A stretch of 64,000 nucleotides of DNA, taken from Nannocystis exedens (lineage in GTDB: Bacteria > Myxococcota_A > Polyangia > Nannocystales > Nannocystaceae). Positions within the stretch are counted from its first letter, which is position 1; the number at the start of each line of letters is the position of its first letter. A program made the translations under genes and the position numbers. Shown here in pieces: positions 42,484 to 51,879 of the stretch. The notes below the pieces were generated by a model. It was not told where the DNA came from and made no database searches. It saw only the letters and a program-made list of their open reading frames with translations. The stretch is taken from assembly GCF_002343915.1 (NCBI RefSeq), contig NZ_NETK01000001.1, positions 5,904,001 to 5,968,000 of the forward strand. Reading direction: 5' to 3'.

Positions 42484-43423
42484 CAAAAAGACCGCGAAGC
42501 CGCCCGCCAAGAAGTCGCCCGCCAAGAAGCCGCCGAAGAAGCCGCCCGCGAAGACGCAGGCCAAGTCGGCGGCCAAGAAGAAGCCGAAGCAACCGGCGCG
42601 AAAGCCCGGGCCGACGCTGGCCGAGAGCGCCGACAAGTTCGCGCTCTACCAGCGCTCGGTCCAGTCGCCCACGGTCGACATCGAGTTCTTCGACGCCGAG
42701 TTCCAGAAGCACCGCAGCCGCGTCCCGCTGAGCGTGCGCGAGGACTTCTGCGGCACCGCCCTGTTCTCCGCCGAGTGGTGCAAGTCCGACCCGCGCCGTA
42801 CGGCCCTCGGCGTCGACCTCGACGGCCCGACCCTCGACTGGGGCCGGGCCAACACCCTCGCGGCCGCGCCGCCCGACGCGGCCGAGCGCGTGACGCTGGC
42901 CCAGACCGACGTCCGCGACACCAGCCTGCCCGCGGTCGACCTGATCGTGGCGATGAACTTCAGCTACTGCATCTTCAAGACGCGCGAGGAGCTGCGCGAA
43001 TACTTCGCCGCCGCCTGCAAGAACCTGGTCGACGACGGCGTGTTCGCGCTCGAGGTCTACGGCGGCACCGAGGCGGTGGTGGCCCTCAGCGACGAACGCG
43101 AGCTGCGCGGCGGCCTGACGTACGTGTGGGAGCAGGAGAAGTTCAACCCGATCAACCACCACACGCTCTGCCACATCACCTGGAAGTTCCGCGACGGCTC
43201 GCAGCTGTACCGCGCCTTCACCTACGACTGGCGCCTGTGGACCCTCCCCGAGCTGGGCGAACTGCTGCAGGAGGCGGGCTTTTCGGCGGTGAAGTTCTAC
43301 TTCGAACGCGTCGAGGCCGACGACGAGGACGACGAGTACATGACCGGCACCGGCGAGTTCGTCGAGCACACGGAGATCGAGAACCAGGAGGCCTGGCTCG
43401 GCTACGTGGTCGCGCTCAAGTGA
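42479..43423 (+). CDS. Class I SAM-dependent methyltransferase, paralogue 2, with histone-H1-like tail
   Basis: A 314-residue paralogue of the preceding gene: REDFCGTALFSAEWCKSDPRRTALGVDLDGPTLDWG, VAMNFSYCIFKTREELREYF, GVFALEVYGGTEAVV and FTYDWRLWTLPELGELLQEAGF. The first 45 residues are a Lys/Pro/Ala repeat (AKKSPAKKPPKKPPAKTQAK), very like the tails of eukaryotic histone H1 and bacterial H1-like proteins, and probably nucleic-acid binding. The tandem arrangement suggests a local duplication. A convergent terminator lies after it. Confidence 0.82.
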   Translation: MSKKTAKPPAKKSPAKKPPKKPPAKTQAKSAAKKKPKQPARKPGPTLAESADKFALYQRSVQSPTVDIEFFDAEFQKHRSRVPLSVREDFCGTALFSAEWCKSDPRRTALGVDLDGPTLDWGRANTLAAAPPDAAERVTLAQTDVRDTSLPAVDLIVAMNFSYCIFKTREELREYFAAACKNLVDDGVFALEVYGGTEAVVALSDERELRGGLTYVWEQEKFNPINHHTLCHITWKFRDGSQLYRAFTYDWRLWTLPELGELLQEAGFSAVKFYFERVEADDEDDEYMTGTGEFVEHTEIENQEAWLGYVVALK

Positions 43424-43442
43424 GCGCGCAGGCGCGACTTCC

Positions 43443-43478
43443 GCGAATCACCGGCGCCCGGCGGCGCGAGTGATTCGC
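43443..43478. terminator. Bidirectional hairpin between methyltransferase 2 and rimO
   Basis: GCGAATCAC (43443-43451) pairs with GTGATTCGC (43470-43478); inner arms GCGCC/GGCGC close a smaller stem. No T tract. Confidence 0.5.
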
Positions 43479-43523
43479 CGAATCCATGGGCAGCGACTCG
43501 CGCCGGCGAAGCGCGCCCTCGCG

Positions 43524-44867
<1,344 letters not shown>

Positions 44868-44941
44868 GACGGGGCAAGAGAGCACGCGCGCACCCGGGGG
44901 TCAACGACGTCCGGTCAAGACCTTGCGCACGCGCGGGCGGC

Positions 44942-46732
44942 TCACATCTGCTTCGGGCAGGCGCCGCCGGCCTTCTCCAGGCCCGCCGCCCGCAGCTCGC
45001 GCCCGGTCGGCCCGTCCCCGAGCAGCGCCCGCCGCCCCTCGCCGTGACCGGCGCCCAGCACGTCGCGCAGGTAGGCCTCGTAGTTGAACGTGTCCGAGTG
45101 CTCCGCCGTGTGGCAGCCGAGGCAGACGTCGACCGCGGCCTCGCGGCGGATGCCGAACGCCTTGCCCGCCTTCTCCGGCGTCTCCGCGTGGATGCTGCCG
45201 GGCCCGTGGCAGACCTCGCACTGCACGTCCTCGAGGCCGGCGACCTCGACCACCTCCGACCCGCCCGGCTGGCGGAACCCGGTCACGTGGCAGCCGACGC
45301 ACGACAGGTCGAACTGCTTGTTCACCTTCACCAGCGTCTCGTAGGCCCCCGCGTGGCGCGTCGTGGCCCAGTGCTTCTCGGCCGCGTCGTGGCAGGCGCT
45401 GCACTGCTCCCCGCCGATGTAGCTCGCCTGGCCCTTCGCCGGCGGCGGCGGCTTCACGCCCGCGAAGCGCTGCTGGTTCTGCGTCGCCACCCACGCGTCG
45501 TAGCTGCGCAGCGCCTCGGCGCCGGCCGCGTCGACCGGCAGCTTGCACGTGATCTTCTGCTGCTCGAACGTCACCGCCACCGCGCCGGTCGGCGCCGCCT
45601 CGTTCGCCAGCGAGGCGGCGAGCGCCGCGCGCTCCTGCTCGAGCCGCGCGATGTACCCCGGATCGGCGGCCGGATCGGCGCGGAACTTGGTCAGCCGCGC
45701 GTCGAGCCGCTCGAGCTCCTTCGCCTGCACCTCCGCCGACGGCTGGACCTTCCACGCGTCCGGGCCCGGCAACGCCGCGAGCGCCGACGGATCGATCGAC
45801 AGCCGCACGTGCGTCAGCGTCTGCGCCTGGTCGCCCGGCTCCAGCACCCAGCCGTGGCCGACGCGGGTCGCCGGCGCGCCCAGCCGCGCCTTCTCGGTGC
45901 CTTCGGGGATCCCCGTCACCACGAGGTCGGCCCCCGGCACGCCCTCGGCGACGTCGACCGCCGCCGCACGCGTCCCATGGACCAACACGATCACCACGTC
46001 GGCCCCGGCCGCCCGCATCGCCGCGACCTCGCGCTTGGCCGCGCTCGTGGTCGGCTCGAGCGGCCCGAGCAACTTCACCGCCTCCGGGCTCGGCTCGTGG
46101 ACCGCCGTCACGCCGAGCTGCAGCGCCGGCTTGCCGTCGGTCCCGGGGATGTCGACCACGCGGTGCGGCACCACCCCGAGCTCGTCGAAGGCCCGGCTGT
46201 TGGCGAGCACGCGCGGCAGCGGCCAGCGCTTCAGCGCTTCCTGCGCAAGCGGACTCGACAGATCATTGGCGCCGACGCCCGCGACCAGCGAGCCGCCCAG
46301 CGAGGCGAATCGCTCCTGGAGCGCGCCGGCCCGCTGATACGCTTGCGCCCACGCCGCCTCGTCGTGCGGCGCCTCGGGCCCCTTGGGGTCGGGGATGAGG
46401 AGTCCGCCTGGTTCGACGACCAGGCGCCGCTGCGGATCGATGTCGTGCCCGAGATACCCGAACACGTACTGCAGCCCGCCCAGCGGCTCGGTCGTGCAGC
46501 CGCACGGCGCCACGGCCCCCATCACCCGGGCGAACGCCACCAGGTCGACCGTGAGCCGCGGAGGGGCGGCGGGCGGCTCCACGGAGCCGGTCTTGGCCGG
46601 TCCGGAGCCGGGCGATCCGCAGGTCGCACAGGCCAGGATGGCCGACGTCACGAGCGCGGTGAGCCCTGCGAGCGCCCGGGGGCGGGGGCCGAGGGCGGCG
46701 AGACCGGCGGCGCGGGGAGGGGAGATCGGCAT
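44942..46732 (-). CDS. Tetraheme cytochrome c lipoprotein with metallophosphatase-like N-domain
   Basis: A 596-residue exported protein. The signal ends in AILACATCG (probable lipoprotein). The N-terminal domain (about 50-330) contains VAPCGCTTEPLGGLQYVFGYL and VVIVLVHGT, resembling the UshA/5'-nucleotidase-like domains that carry the PCGC...GGL motif in Geobacter and related multiheme proteins. A coiled segment (about 355-395) is followed by a cytochrome domain with four CxxCH heme sites: CSACH, CVGCH, CEVCH and CLGCH. The layout (GGEQCSACHDAAEKHWATTRHAGAY) is like cytochrome c554-type tetrahemes. It probably moves electrons in the periplasm or at the outer membrane. Confidence 0.85.
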   Translation of the reverse strand: MPISPPRAAGLAALGPRPRALAGLTALVTSAILACATCGSPGSGPAKTGSVEPPAAPPRLTVDLVAFARVMGAVAPCGCTTEPLGGLQYVFGYLGHDIDPQRRLVVEPGGLLIPDPKGPEAPHDEAAWAQAYQRAGALQERFASLGGSLVAGVGANDLSSPLAQEALKRWPLPRVLANSRAFDELGVVPHRVVDIPGTDGKPALQLGVTAVHEPSPEAVKLLGPLEPTTSAAKREVAAMRAAGADVVIVLVHGTRAAAVDVAEGVPGADLVVTGIPEGTEKARLGAPATRVGHGWVLEPGDQAQTLTHVRLSIDPSALAALPGPDAWKVQPSAEVQAKELERLDARLTKFRADPAADPGYIARLEQERAALAASLANEAAPTGAVAVTFEQQKITCKLPVDAAGAEALRSYDAWVATQNQQRFAGVKPPPPAKGQASYIGGEQCSACHDAAEKHWATTRHAGAYETLVKVNKQFDLSCVGCHVTGFRQPGGSEVVEVAGLEDVQCEVCHGPGSIHAETPEKAGKAFGIRREAAVDVCLGCHTAEHSDTFNYEAYLRDVLGAGHGEGRRALLGDGPTGRELRAAGLEKAGGACPKQM

Positions 46733-46899
46733 GGTCGCGGGGGCGGAGATCTTAGATCGCGCCGCCGGCGGCGCCGCTTCGCAGCAGGGGACATTGCGCA
46801 CGTCCGCCCCTGCCACGCCGGCTTTGCCTGCCCGCTGGGCCGAGGTATACGCCTCCGCCAGCGGCGTCGCCGGGGGTTCCGACCTTCGGCGCGCGCGAC

Positions 46900-46929
46900 T
46901 TGACCCGCGCACGGCGAGCCGTTTAGGCT
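46900..46929 (+). promoter_or_regulatory. Sigma-70-type promoter of the rpsP operon
   Basis: TTGACC (46900-46905), 18-base spacer, TAGGCT (46924-46929), about 50 bases upstream of the rpsP ATG. Confidence 0.6.
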
Positions 46930-46979
46930 TCGCACCCCTTTTCGCCTCCGGCGCACAAGCTCCTTCAAAGCACGCAGTC

Positions 46980-47273
46980 ATGGCCGTCAAGATCAGGCTC
47001 GCCCGCATGGGCTCCAAGAAGCGTCCCTACTACCGCATCGTCGCCGCCGACGCCCGCAGCCCGCGCGACGGTCGCTTCCTCGAGCGCCTCGGGACCTACG
47101 ACCCGCACGCCGAGTCGGTCACCCTCAACGTGCCGCGCGTCGAGTACTGGGAGAGCCAGGGCGCCTTCGCGACCGACACCGTCGAGCGTCTCCTCCGCCG
47201 CGCGCGCAACATCGCCGCCGGCAAGGCCCCCCGGGCCGCCAAGCCGAAGACCAAGAAGACCGAGAAGAAGTAA
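46980..47273 (+). CDS. rpsP: 30S ribosomal protein S16
   Basis: Small-subunit protein that stabilises 16S rRNA folding. The 97 residues begin MAVKIRLARMGSKKRPYYRIVAADARSPRDGRFLERLGTY, the unmistakable S16 start, and end in a Lys-rich tail (KPKTKKTEKK). First gene of the classical rpsP-khpA-rimM-trmD-rplS operon; ffh, often upstream, is not present. Confidence 0.97.
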   Translation: MAVKIRLARMGSKKRPYYRIVAADARSPRDGRFLERLGTYDPHAESVTLNVPRVEYWESQGAFATDTVERLLRRARNIAAGKAPRAAKPKTKKTEKK

Positions 47274-47372
47274 GCCGCCCGGCTCGCTTTCTCTTTCGGT
47301 CCCCGAGTCCTCGCGCCTCGCCCCGTCGCGCCCGCAGGAGCCGCGACGGTGCTACACCCCCCGGAGGCACCC

Positions 47373-47630
47373 ATGCCCGCAGCGTCCGCGAACATCTCCC
47401 TCAAGGACCTCGTCGAGTTCCTCGCGCGTGCCCTCGTCGACCGCCCCGACGAGGTCCACGTCGCCGAGATCGCCGGCGAGCAGACCGTGGTGCTCGAGCT
47501 CCGCGTCGCCCGTGACGACCTCGGCAAGGTCATCGGCAAGCAGGGTCGCACCGTCAAGGCGATGCGCGCCCTTCTGAGCGCCGCCTCGGCCAAGCTGCGC
47601 AAGCGCGCCGACCTCGAGATCCTCGAGTAG
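47373..47630 (+). CDS. khpA: KH-domain RNA-binding protein KhpA
   Basis: An 85-residue single type II KH domain with the GxxG loop in LGKVIGKQGRTVKAMRALL. KhpA binds RNA, usually as a dimer with KhpB, and influences cell division and small-RNA regulation in Gram-positives. A CCGGAGG ribosome-binding site (47361-47367) precedes the ATG. It lies in its standard position between rpsP and rimM. Confidence 0.93.
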   Translation: MPAASANISLKDLVEFLARALVDRPDEVHVAEIAGEQTVVLELRVARDDLGKVIGKQGRTVKAMRALLSAASAKLRKRADLEILE

Positions 47631-47642
47631 CCGGAGGCCGCC

Positions 47643-48245
47643 GTGCCTGGTCGCTCCGCCGCGATCGCCGTCGCCGAGGTCTCCGCGCCGCACGGCGTCC
47701 GCGGCCAGCTCCGCTTCCACCTCTACGACCCCGCCTCGCGCGCCTTGAGGCGCGGCCTGCGGGTCGAGCTCCGGCCACCAAACAGCCCCGAGGGACATGC
47801 CCGATCGGACATGTCCTTCGAGCGCTTCGTGATCCTGGCCGTCGAGCCCGTCCCCGGCAAGGCGTCGGTGCGCGTCCAGCTGGACGGCGTCACCGACCGC
47901 GACCACGCCGAGCGCCTGCGCGGCCGTGAGGTGTGGGTCGCCCGCGCCGATCTCCCGGCGCTGGCCGAGGACGAGTTCTACCTCACCGACGCGATCGGCC
48001 TCCCCGTCGAGCGCGCGCTCGCCGACGGTCGCACCCAGGCCCTCGGCGTCGTCGCCGGCGTGACCAGCAACGGCGTGCAAGATCTGCTCGAGGTCGAGTG
48101 GACCCGCCCCGACGGCCGCCGCGACACCTGGCTCCTGCCCGCGTTGCCGCAGTTCATCGCCGACCTCGACGGCGAGCGCCTGCGCGTCGAGCTCCCGCTC
48201 GGCCTCTTGCCCGACGCCCTCGAGCAGGGCGGAGAGGCGTCGTGA
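47643..48245 (+). CDS. rimM: 16S rRNA-processing factor RimM
   Basis: 30S maturation factor that binds S19. About 200 residues: VAEVSAPHGVRGQLRFHLY, VQLDGVTDRDHAERLRGREVWVARADLPALAEDEFYLTDAIGL (the RimM/PRC junction) and a PRC-barrel end WLLPALPQFI. In the first barrel the stretch PEGHARSDMSFERF is encoded by a palindromic repeat (47790-47819) where most RimM proteins have a short turn. Start GTG 47643. Its stop overlaps the trmD GTG. Confidence 0.92.
   Translation: MPGRSAAIAVAEVSAPHGVRGQLRFHLYDPASRALRRGLRVELRPPNSPEGHARSDMSFERFVILAVEPVPGKASVRVQLDGVTDRDHAERLRGREVWVARADLPALAEDEFYLTDAIGLPVERALADGRTQALGVVAGVTSNGVQDLLEVEWTRPDGRRDTWLLPALPQFIADLDGERLRVELPLGLLPDALEQGGEAS
47790..47819. repeat. Palindromic repeat in frame within rimM
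   Basis: GAGGGACATGCCC-GATC-GGACATGTCC, a head-to-head pair of half-sites (GGACATGCCC and GGACATGTCC), coding for EGHARSDMS in a loop of the N-terminal domain. Confidence 0.75.
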
Positions 48246-49612
48246 GCGGCCAGACCTTCGAGGTCTTCACCCTGTTCCCCGACGCCGTCGCCGGCTTCCT
48301 CCGCGGCGGCTTGGTCGGCAAGGCCGTCGCGCGCGAGCTCGTCAGCGTCCACTGCACCGACTACCGCGAGTTCGCCACCGACCGCTACCGCACCGTCGAC
48401 GACGCGCCCTATGGGGGCGGTCCGGGCATGGTGATGAAGATCGAGCCGGTCGTCGCGGCGCTCGAGCACGTCACCGCGCTGCGCGGCCCGATGCACCGGA
48501 TCCTCCTCACCCCCGCCGGCCCGCGCTTCGACCAGCGAGTCGCCGAGCGGCTCGCCGCGCTGCCGCGGATCGGCCTCCTGTGCGGCCGCTACGAGGGCAT
48601 CGACGACCGCGTCCGCGAGCACTTCGTCGACGAGTGCCTCTCGCTCGGCGACTTCGTCCTCAACGGCGGCGAGGTCGCGGCGCTGGCGATCATCGAGGCG
48701 GTCGCTCGCCTGCGCGAGGGCGTGCTCGGCAACCCCGAGTCGGCCGCGCGCGACAGCTTCTCGCTTCAGGACATGTCGTCCGGGACAGGTCCTGAAGACC
48801 ATGAAGCCTGGCTCGAGCACCCGCACTTCACCCGCCCGCCCGAGTTCCGCGGCCTCGGCGTGCCCGAGGTGCTGCTCGCCGGCGACCACGCCGACGTCGC
48901 CCGCTGGCGCCGCGAACAGGTTTGGCGCCGCACCTGGGCCCTGCGCCCCGACCTGCGGCCGCAGCGGACGCTGCCCGCCGAGGCGCCGCTGTACCTCGTC
49001 GCTCACTTCGAGCAAGGCCCCACGGACATGTCCGAAAGGGCAGCCTGGATCACGGCGCTGGCCGCCGCCGCCCGGCAGGGTGGGGCCGAGCTTCGGGTCG
49101 TCGCGCCGGGTCACCGGGCGCCCGAGGTCGCTGGCGTCCCCCGCGCAGCCCAGTACCGGAGCCTCAAAGATCTCGCCCGCGAGCTCCGCCGGCGCCACGG
49201 CCGCGCGCCGCGGCTGGTCGCTCTCGGCCCGGCCGGCGACTTGCCGCTCGCCCGTGGGGCCGCGCCGCTGCTCGATCTGCTCGCCGCTTCGGGGGCGGGA
49301 GATCTCTCAGCGCCGTTGGTGCTGGTGCTGCCGTGCGCGGCCACGGGAGATCTCGCACGACCCGTTGCGAACGCGCCGCAGGGCCGCTCTGCGCCGTCGT
49401 TTGAGCCGCTGAAGGGCCTCGAGGCGGCGTTTTCGCCGGCGCCGCCGAACGCGTCCGGACTCGCCTCGGGACTTGCAGAAACGCCCTCGATGAATGACTC
49501 TTCCGGCCCCCAGCCGGTGGACGCGGCAGCACGTCTTGTCGCCGTCGCACTGGCTGAACTCAAGTCCCGCCGCTCCACGAATCCTCCGGAGCTCCGCCAT
49601 GAGCAACAGTAA
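48242..49612 (+). CDS. trmD: tRNA (guanine-N1) methyltransferase with C-terminal RNA-methyltransferase-like extension
   Basis: Methylates G37 of tRNAs. The TrmD domain (about 1-250) has VFTLFPDAVAGFL, DDAPYGGGPGMVMKIEPV, LLCGRYEGIDDRV and LGDFVLNGGEVAALAIIEAV (the trefoil-knot SAM site). At 456 residues it is nearly twice the usual length. The rest (about 255-370, APLYLVAHFEQGP...) resembles the SPOUT-type RNA methyltransferase domain found fused to or beside TrmD in delta-proteobacteria, and a disordered tail follows. Two palindromic repeats lie inside (48767-48795 and 49021-49047). Start GTG overlaps rimM; its end overlaps rplS by 14 bases. Confidence 0.9.
   Translation: MSGQTFEVFTLFPDAVAGFLRGGLVGKAVARELVSVHCTDYREFATDRYRTVDDAPYGGGPGMVMKIEPVVAALEHVTALRGPMHRILLTPAGPRFDQRVAERLAALPRIGLLCGRYEGIDDRVREHFVDECLSLGDFVLNGGEVAALAIIEAVARLREGVLGNPESAARDSFSLQDMSSGTGPEDHEAWLEHPHFTRPPEFRGLGVPEVLLAGDHADVARWRREQVWRRTWALRPDLRPQRTLPAEAPLYLVAHFEQGPTDMSERAAWITALAAAARQGGAELRVVAPGHRAPEVAGVPRAAQYRSLKDLARELRRRHGRAPRLVALGPAGDLPLARGAAPLLDLLAASGAGDLSAPLVLVLPCAATGDLARPVANAPQGRSAPSFEPLKGLEAAFSPAPPNASGLASGLAETPSMNDSSGPQPVDAAARLVAVALAELKSRRSTNPPELRHEQQ
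48767..48795. repeat. Palindromic repeat in frame within the TrmD domain
   Basis: CAGGACATGTC-GTCCG-GGACAGGTCCTG: 11-base arms with one mismatch. It encodes QDMSSGTGPEDHEA between DSF and the conserved LEHPHFTRP, lengthening the loop seen in other TrmD proteins by about 8-10 residues. Confidence 0.7.
49021..49047. repeat. Palindromic repeat in the TrmD C-terminal extension
   Basis: CACGGACATGTCCGAAAGGGCAGC; core GGACATGTCC is a perfect 10-base palindrome, encoding TDMSERA. Confidence 0.6.
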
Positions 49613-50012
49613 CCCGTTGATTGAAGCGATCGAGGCCTCCTACCAGCGGAGCGATGTTCCCGAGTTCCGTCCCGGCGACACCATCCGCGTCCACGCGAAG
49701 ATCTCCGAAGGCGGCAAGGATCGCATCCAGGTCTTTCAGGGCGTCTGCATCCACCGGAAGCGTGGCGGCGCCCGCGGCTCCTTCACCGTCCGGAAGATCT
49801 CCCACGGCGTCGGCGTCGAGCGCGTGTGGGCGGTCAACTCGCCGCGCGTCGTGAAGGTCGAGCTCGTCAGCCGCGGCAAGGTCCGCAAGGCCAAGCTCTA
49901 CTACCTCCGCAACCTCAGCGGCAACGCCGCCCGCATCCGTGCCCGCCTCGGCGGCTACGCCAACGAACTGCTCACCTCGGGCGGCGAGTCGAGCGAGCCC
50001 CAGGGCGACTGA
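49599..50012 (+). CDS. rplS: 50S ribosomal protein L19
   Basis: Large-subunit protein at the 30S-50S interface. 137 residues: PEFRPGDTIRVHAKISEGGKDRIQVFQGVCIHRKRGGARGSFTVRKISHGVGVER and KAKLYYLRNLSGNAARI are diagnostic of L19. ATG 49599 is chosen over 49494, as the sequence between does not match the family; it overlaps the trmD end by 14 bases. A C-terminal extension (NELLTSGGESSEPQGD) is slightly longer than usual. Confidence 0.97.
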   Translation: MSNSNPLIEAIEASYQRSDVPEFRPGDTIRVHAKISEGGKDRIQVFQGVCIHRKRGGARGSFTVRKISHGVGVERVWAVNSPRVVKVELVSRGKVRKAKLYYLRNLSGNAARIRARLGGYANELLTSGGESSEPQGD

Positions 50013-50018
50013 GCCCCG

Positions 50019-50459
50019 ATGCCCGCGCCACCCTCCACTCGGGTGCGCGGCCAGTTGGCAGAGGACCAGGCCGCGCGCTTCCTCGAGGCGCGCGGCCTCC
50101 TCGTCGTCGACCGTAACGTCCGCGCCGGTGGTGTGGAGCTCGACCTGGTCGGGCTCGTGCCAGCCGGCGTGGACGATCGCGTGGACACGTACGTATTCGT
50201 GGAGGTCCGCAGCCGCGAGGACGATCGCGCCGGCCTCCCGGAGGAGACCGTCGACCCTCGCAAGCAGGCGCGACTGCGACGCGGCGCGGCGGCCTGGCTG
50301 GTCGGTCGCGACCTGTGGGAGACGGTAGCTGTCCGCTTCGACGTCGTCAGCGTCTTGGTCGCCGCGAGCGACGACTCGCGGGAGTCCGACGACCCACGCG
50401 CGAAGGCCCCGCGGATCACCTGGATCCCCGGGGCCTTCGAAGTCGACCGCACGCCGTGA
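50019..50459 (+). CDS. YraN family (UPF0102) protein
   Basis: A 146-residue PD-(D/E)XK-fold protein: QLAEDQAARFLEARGLLVVDRNVRAGGVELDLVG carries the family Glu-x-Asp pair, and VFVEVRSRED is the usual VFVEVK(A/T)R segment with Arg in place of Lys. YraN proteins are common beside rplS-rnhB; here rnhB is absent and yraN follows rplS after 6 bases. Molecular role unproven; related to Holliday-junction-resolvase-like nucleases. Confidence 0.88.
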   Translation: MPAPPSTRVRGQLAEDQAARFLEARGLLVVDRNVRAGGVELDLVGLVPAGVDDRVDTYVFVEVRSREDDRAGLPEETVDPRKQARLRRGAAAWLVGRDLWETVAVRFDVVSVLVAASDDSRESDDPRAKAPRITWIPGAFEVDRTP

Positions 50460-50461
50460 GG

Positions 50462-51085
50462 CTAGGCGCCGGTCGTGTCCGCGGGCGGCGGCGCGGGCGT
50501 CATCTCGTCCTCGCAGATCGGCTTGCCGTTCTGGTCGGTCGGGAGCGCGCTGCACTCGGCGGCGAGCTCGTCGACGGCGCCCTGCGAGAGGTCGTCGTTG
50601 CACACGCACAGCTTCTGGCAGCAGAACTCACCGAGCTTCTGGATCTGCACGCAGCTGAAGCCGGCGGAGCAGTTGGAGTTCTCGGCGAGGACCTGCTTGC
50701 CGATGCCGCCGTCCTGGCAGTCGGTGTCGCTCTCGCAGGTCTTCGAGCACATCGAACGCTCGAGCACGTACGTCGAGGAGAGGACACACTTCGACTCGAC
50801 GCACTGGAAGCGAACCTTGCCGTCTTCGCTGGCCGCGTTGCACATCTCGTCGGTGGTGCAGGGGATGGTCGGCGGGTCGGTCTCGTCGGCGTAAACGCAG
50901 AGGAGGTCGTTGCAGCTCAGGGCCGGAAAGGTCACGACCTTGTCGGCCGGCGGGTCGACGTCGCCATGATTGCAGGGCGCGCCGACATCGCCCTTCGGAC
51001 AGGCGGCGAGGAGCGGCACGAGGAGCAGGGCGCCCAACGCGTTGGCGACGGTGCGCAAGAGAGCAGGCGTGCGAGTGACTTGCAT
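50462..51085 (-). CDS. Cys-rich putative lipoprotein
   Basis: About 207 residues with a signal ending LLAACPKGD (lipidated Cys) and at least 20 cysteines in the mature part (SCNDLLCVY, PCTTDEMCN, CSKTCESDTDC, CCQKLCVCNDD), clearly extracytoplasmic and disulfide-linked. The spacing resembles the small Cys units of the 5552-6406 protein. No function recognised. ATG 51085 is preferred over 51130 because the signal begins there; the promoter at 51122-51149 would exclude 51130. It ends 2 bases from yraN, convergently. Confidence 0.75.
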   Translation of the reverse strand: MQVTRTPALLRTVANALGALLLVPLLAACPKGDVGAPCNHGDVDPPADKVVTFPALSCNDLLCVYADETDPPTIPCTTDEMCNAASEDGKVRFQCVESKCVLSSTYVLERSMCSKTCESDTDCQDGGIGKQVLAENSNCSAGFSCVQIQKLGEFCCQKLCVCNDDLSQGAVDELAAECSALPTDQNGKPICEDEMTPAPPPADTTGA

Positions 51086-51121
51086 GTGGCGTCTCAGTCT
51101 TGGCGGCCGAACAGGTTTCCC

Positions 51122-51149
51122 ATCGTACACTGCCGGACCATAGGGTCAA
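51122..51149 (-). promoter_or_regulatory. Sigma-70-type promoter of the Cys-rich lipoprotein
   Basis: Minus strand TTGACC (51149-51144), 16-base spacer, TACGAT (51127-51122), about 37 bases upstream of the ATG. Confidence 0.55.
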
Positions 51150-51725
51150 GCGCCGCGAAACGGCGTAGAAGCCCTACGCACCGACCTGGGCGCCGCTTCT
51201 GGCGTGACAATCCCGTCCAGACGGGTCCGATCTCGTCCGCGCGCCACCGATCTCGTCCGCGCGCCCCCGCGGGTCCGCGTCGGCGTCGCCCTGAGCGCGC
51301 TGGCCGTTCGCTCGGGAAACGGTCCGGACGGGCCCCTGGACCACGATCGCCGGTGGGCCCGGCACCCCGGGCGCGCGCGGGCAGCGAACGTCGCGCAGCG
51401 CCGTTATCCGGGATCTGCAAGTGGGCGATCTCCGGCCTGCCCATGCATCGTTTCGGGACGCCCGCAGGCTTCGTTCTCCGCGGGAAGTCGTGTAAAAAAT
51501 CACGGAGCCGGGTGGAGGCCGGGCCGGAATTTTCGCGAGTCGACCGGAACCTCCGCAGATCGGCGGAAGCTGGGCGCCGTTGCAGGTCGGCGAGCGGTTC
51601 CCCGGGTCCGGGGTGTGTCGCCCCGGGTCAGGGCCGCTGTCGGGTCGCTGCGCGAAAACCTCCGCGACCCTCGGCTTCTTCCTTTCCGTGCGCCCCGACC
51701 CTCCCAAACCCGTCGCGGCTGGCTC

Positions 51726-51755
51726 TTGCGGCTGCGAGCGCGCCGCTGGTATCGT
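51726..51755 (+). promoter_or_regulatory. Possible promoter of the first TPR gene
   Basis: TTGCGG (51726-51731), 18-base spacer, TATCGT (51750-51755), leaving a leader of about 118 bases before the ATG at 51880. Confidence 0.35.
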
Positions 51756-51879
51756 CCGAAAACCCCTATGAAGGCCCGCAGTGCGCCGCGCAGGTCCACC
51801 TACCCTGGCCTGCAACTTTGTGATTGAGGGTCTGCTCTCGGATCGCCGAAACTCCGCACGCTGAGGACGCATCGACCGC

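Larger units (their letters stand above)
51086..51879. other. Long intergenic region, promoters only
   Basis: 794 bases with no convincing gene in any frame. It holds the promoter of the Cys-rich lipoprotein (51122-51149), a 20-base direct repeat CCGATCTCGTCCGCGCGCC at 51227 and 51247, an AT-rich patch GTGTAAAAAATCACG at 51491, and a promoter-like TTGCGG-18-TATCGT (51726-51755) facing the TPR gene. An unannotated RNA cannot be excluded. Confidence 0.55.

Noticed and set aside
51204..51827. A 207-codon frame in the long intergenic region
   Set aside because: Arg/Pro/Ala/Ser-rich with no structured segment, no ribosome-binding site and no family resemblance.
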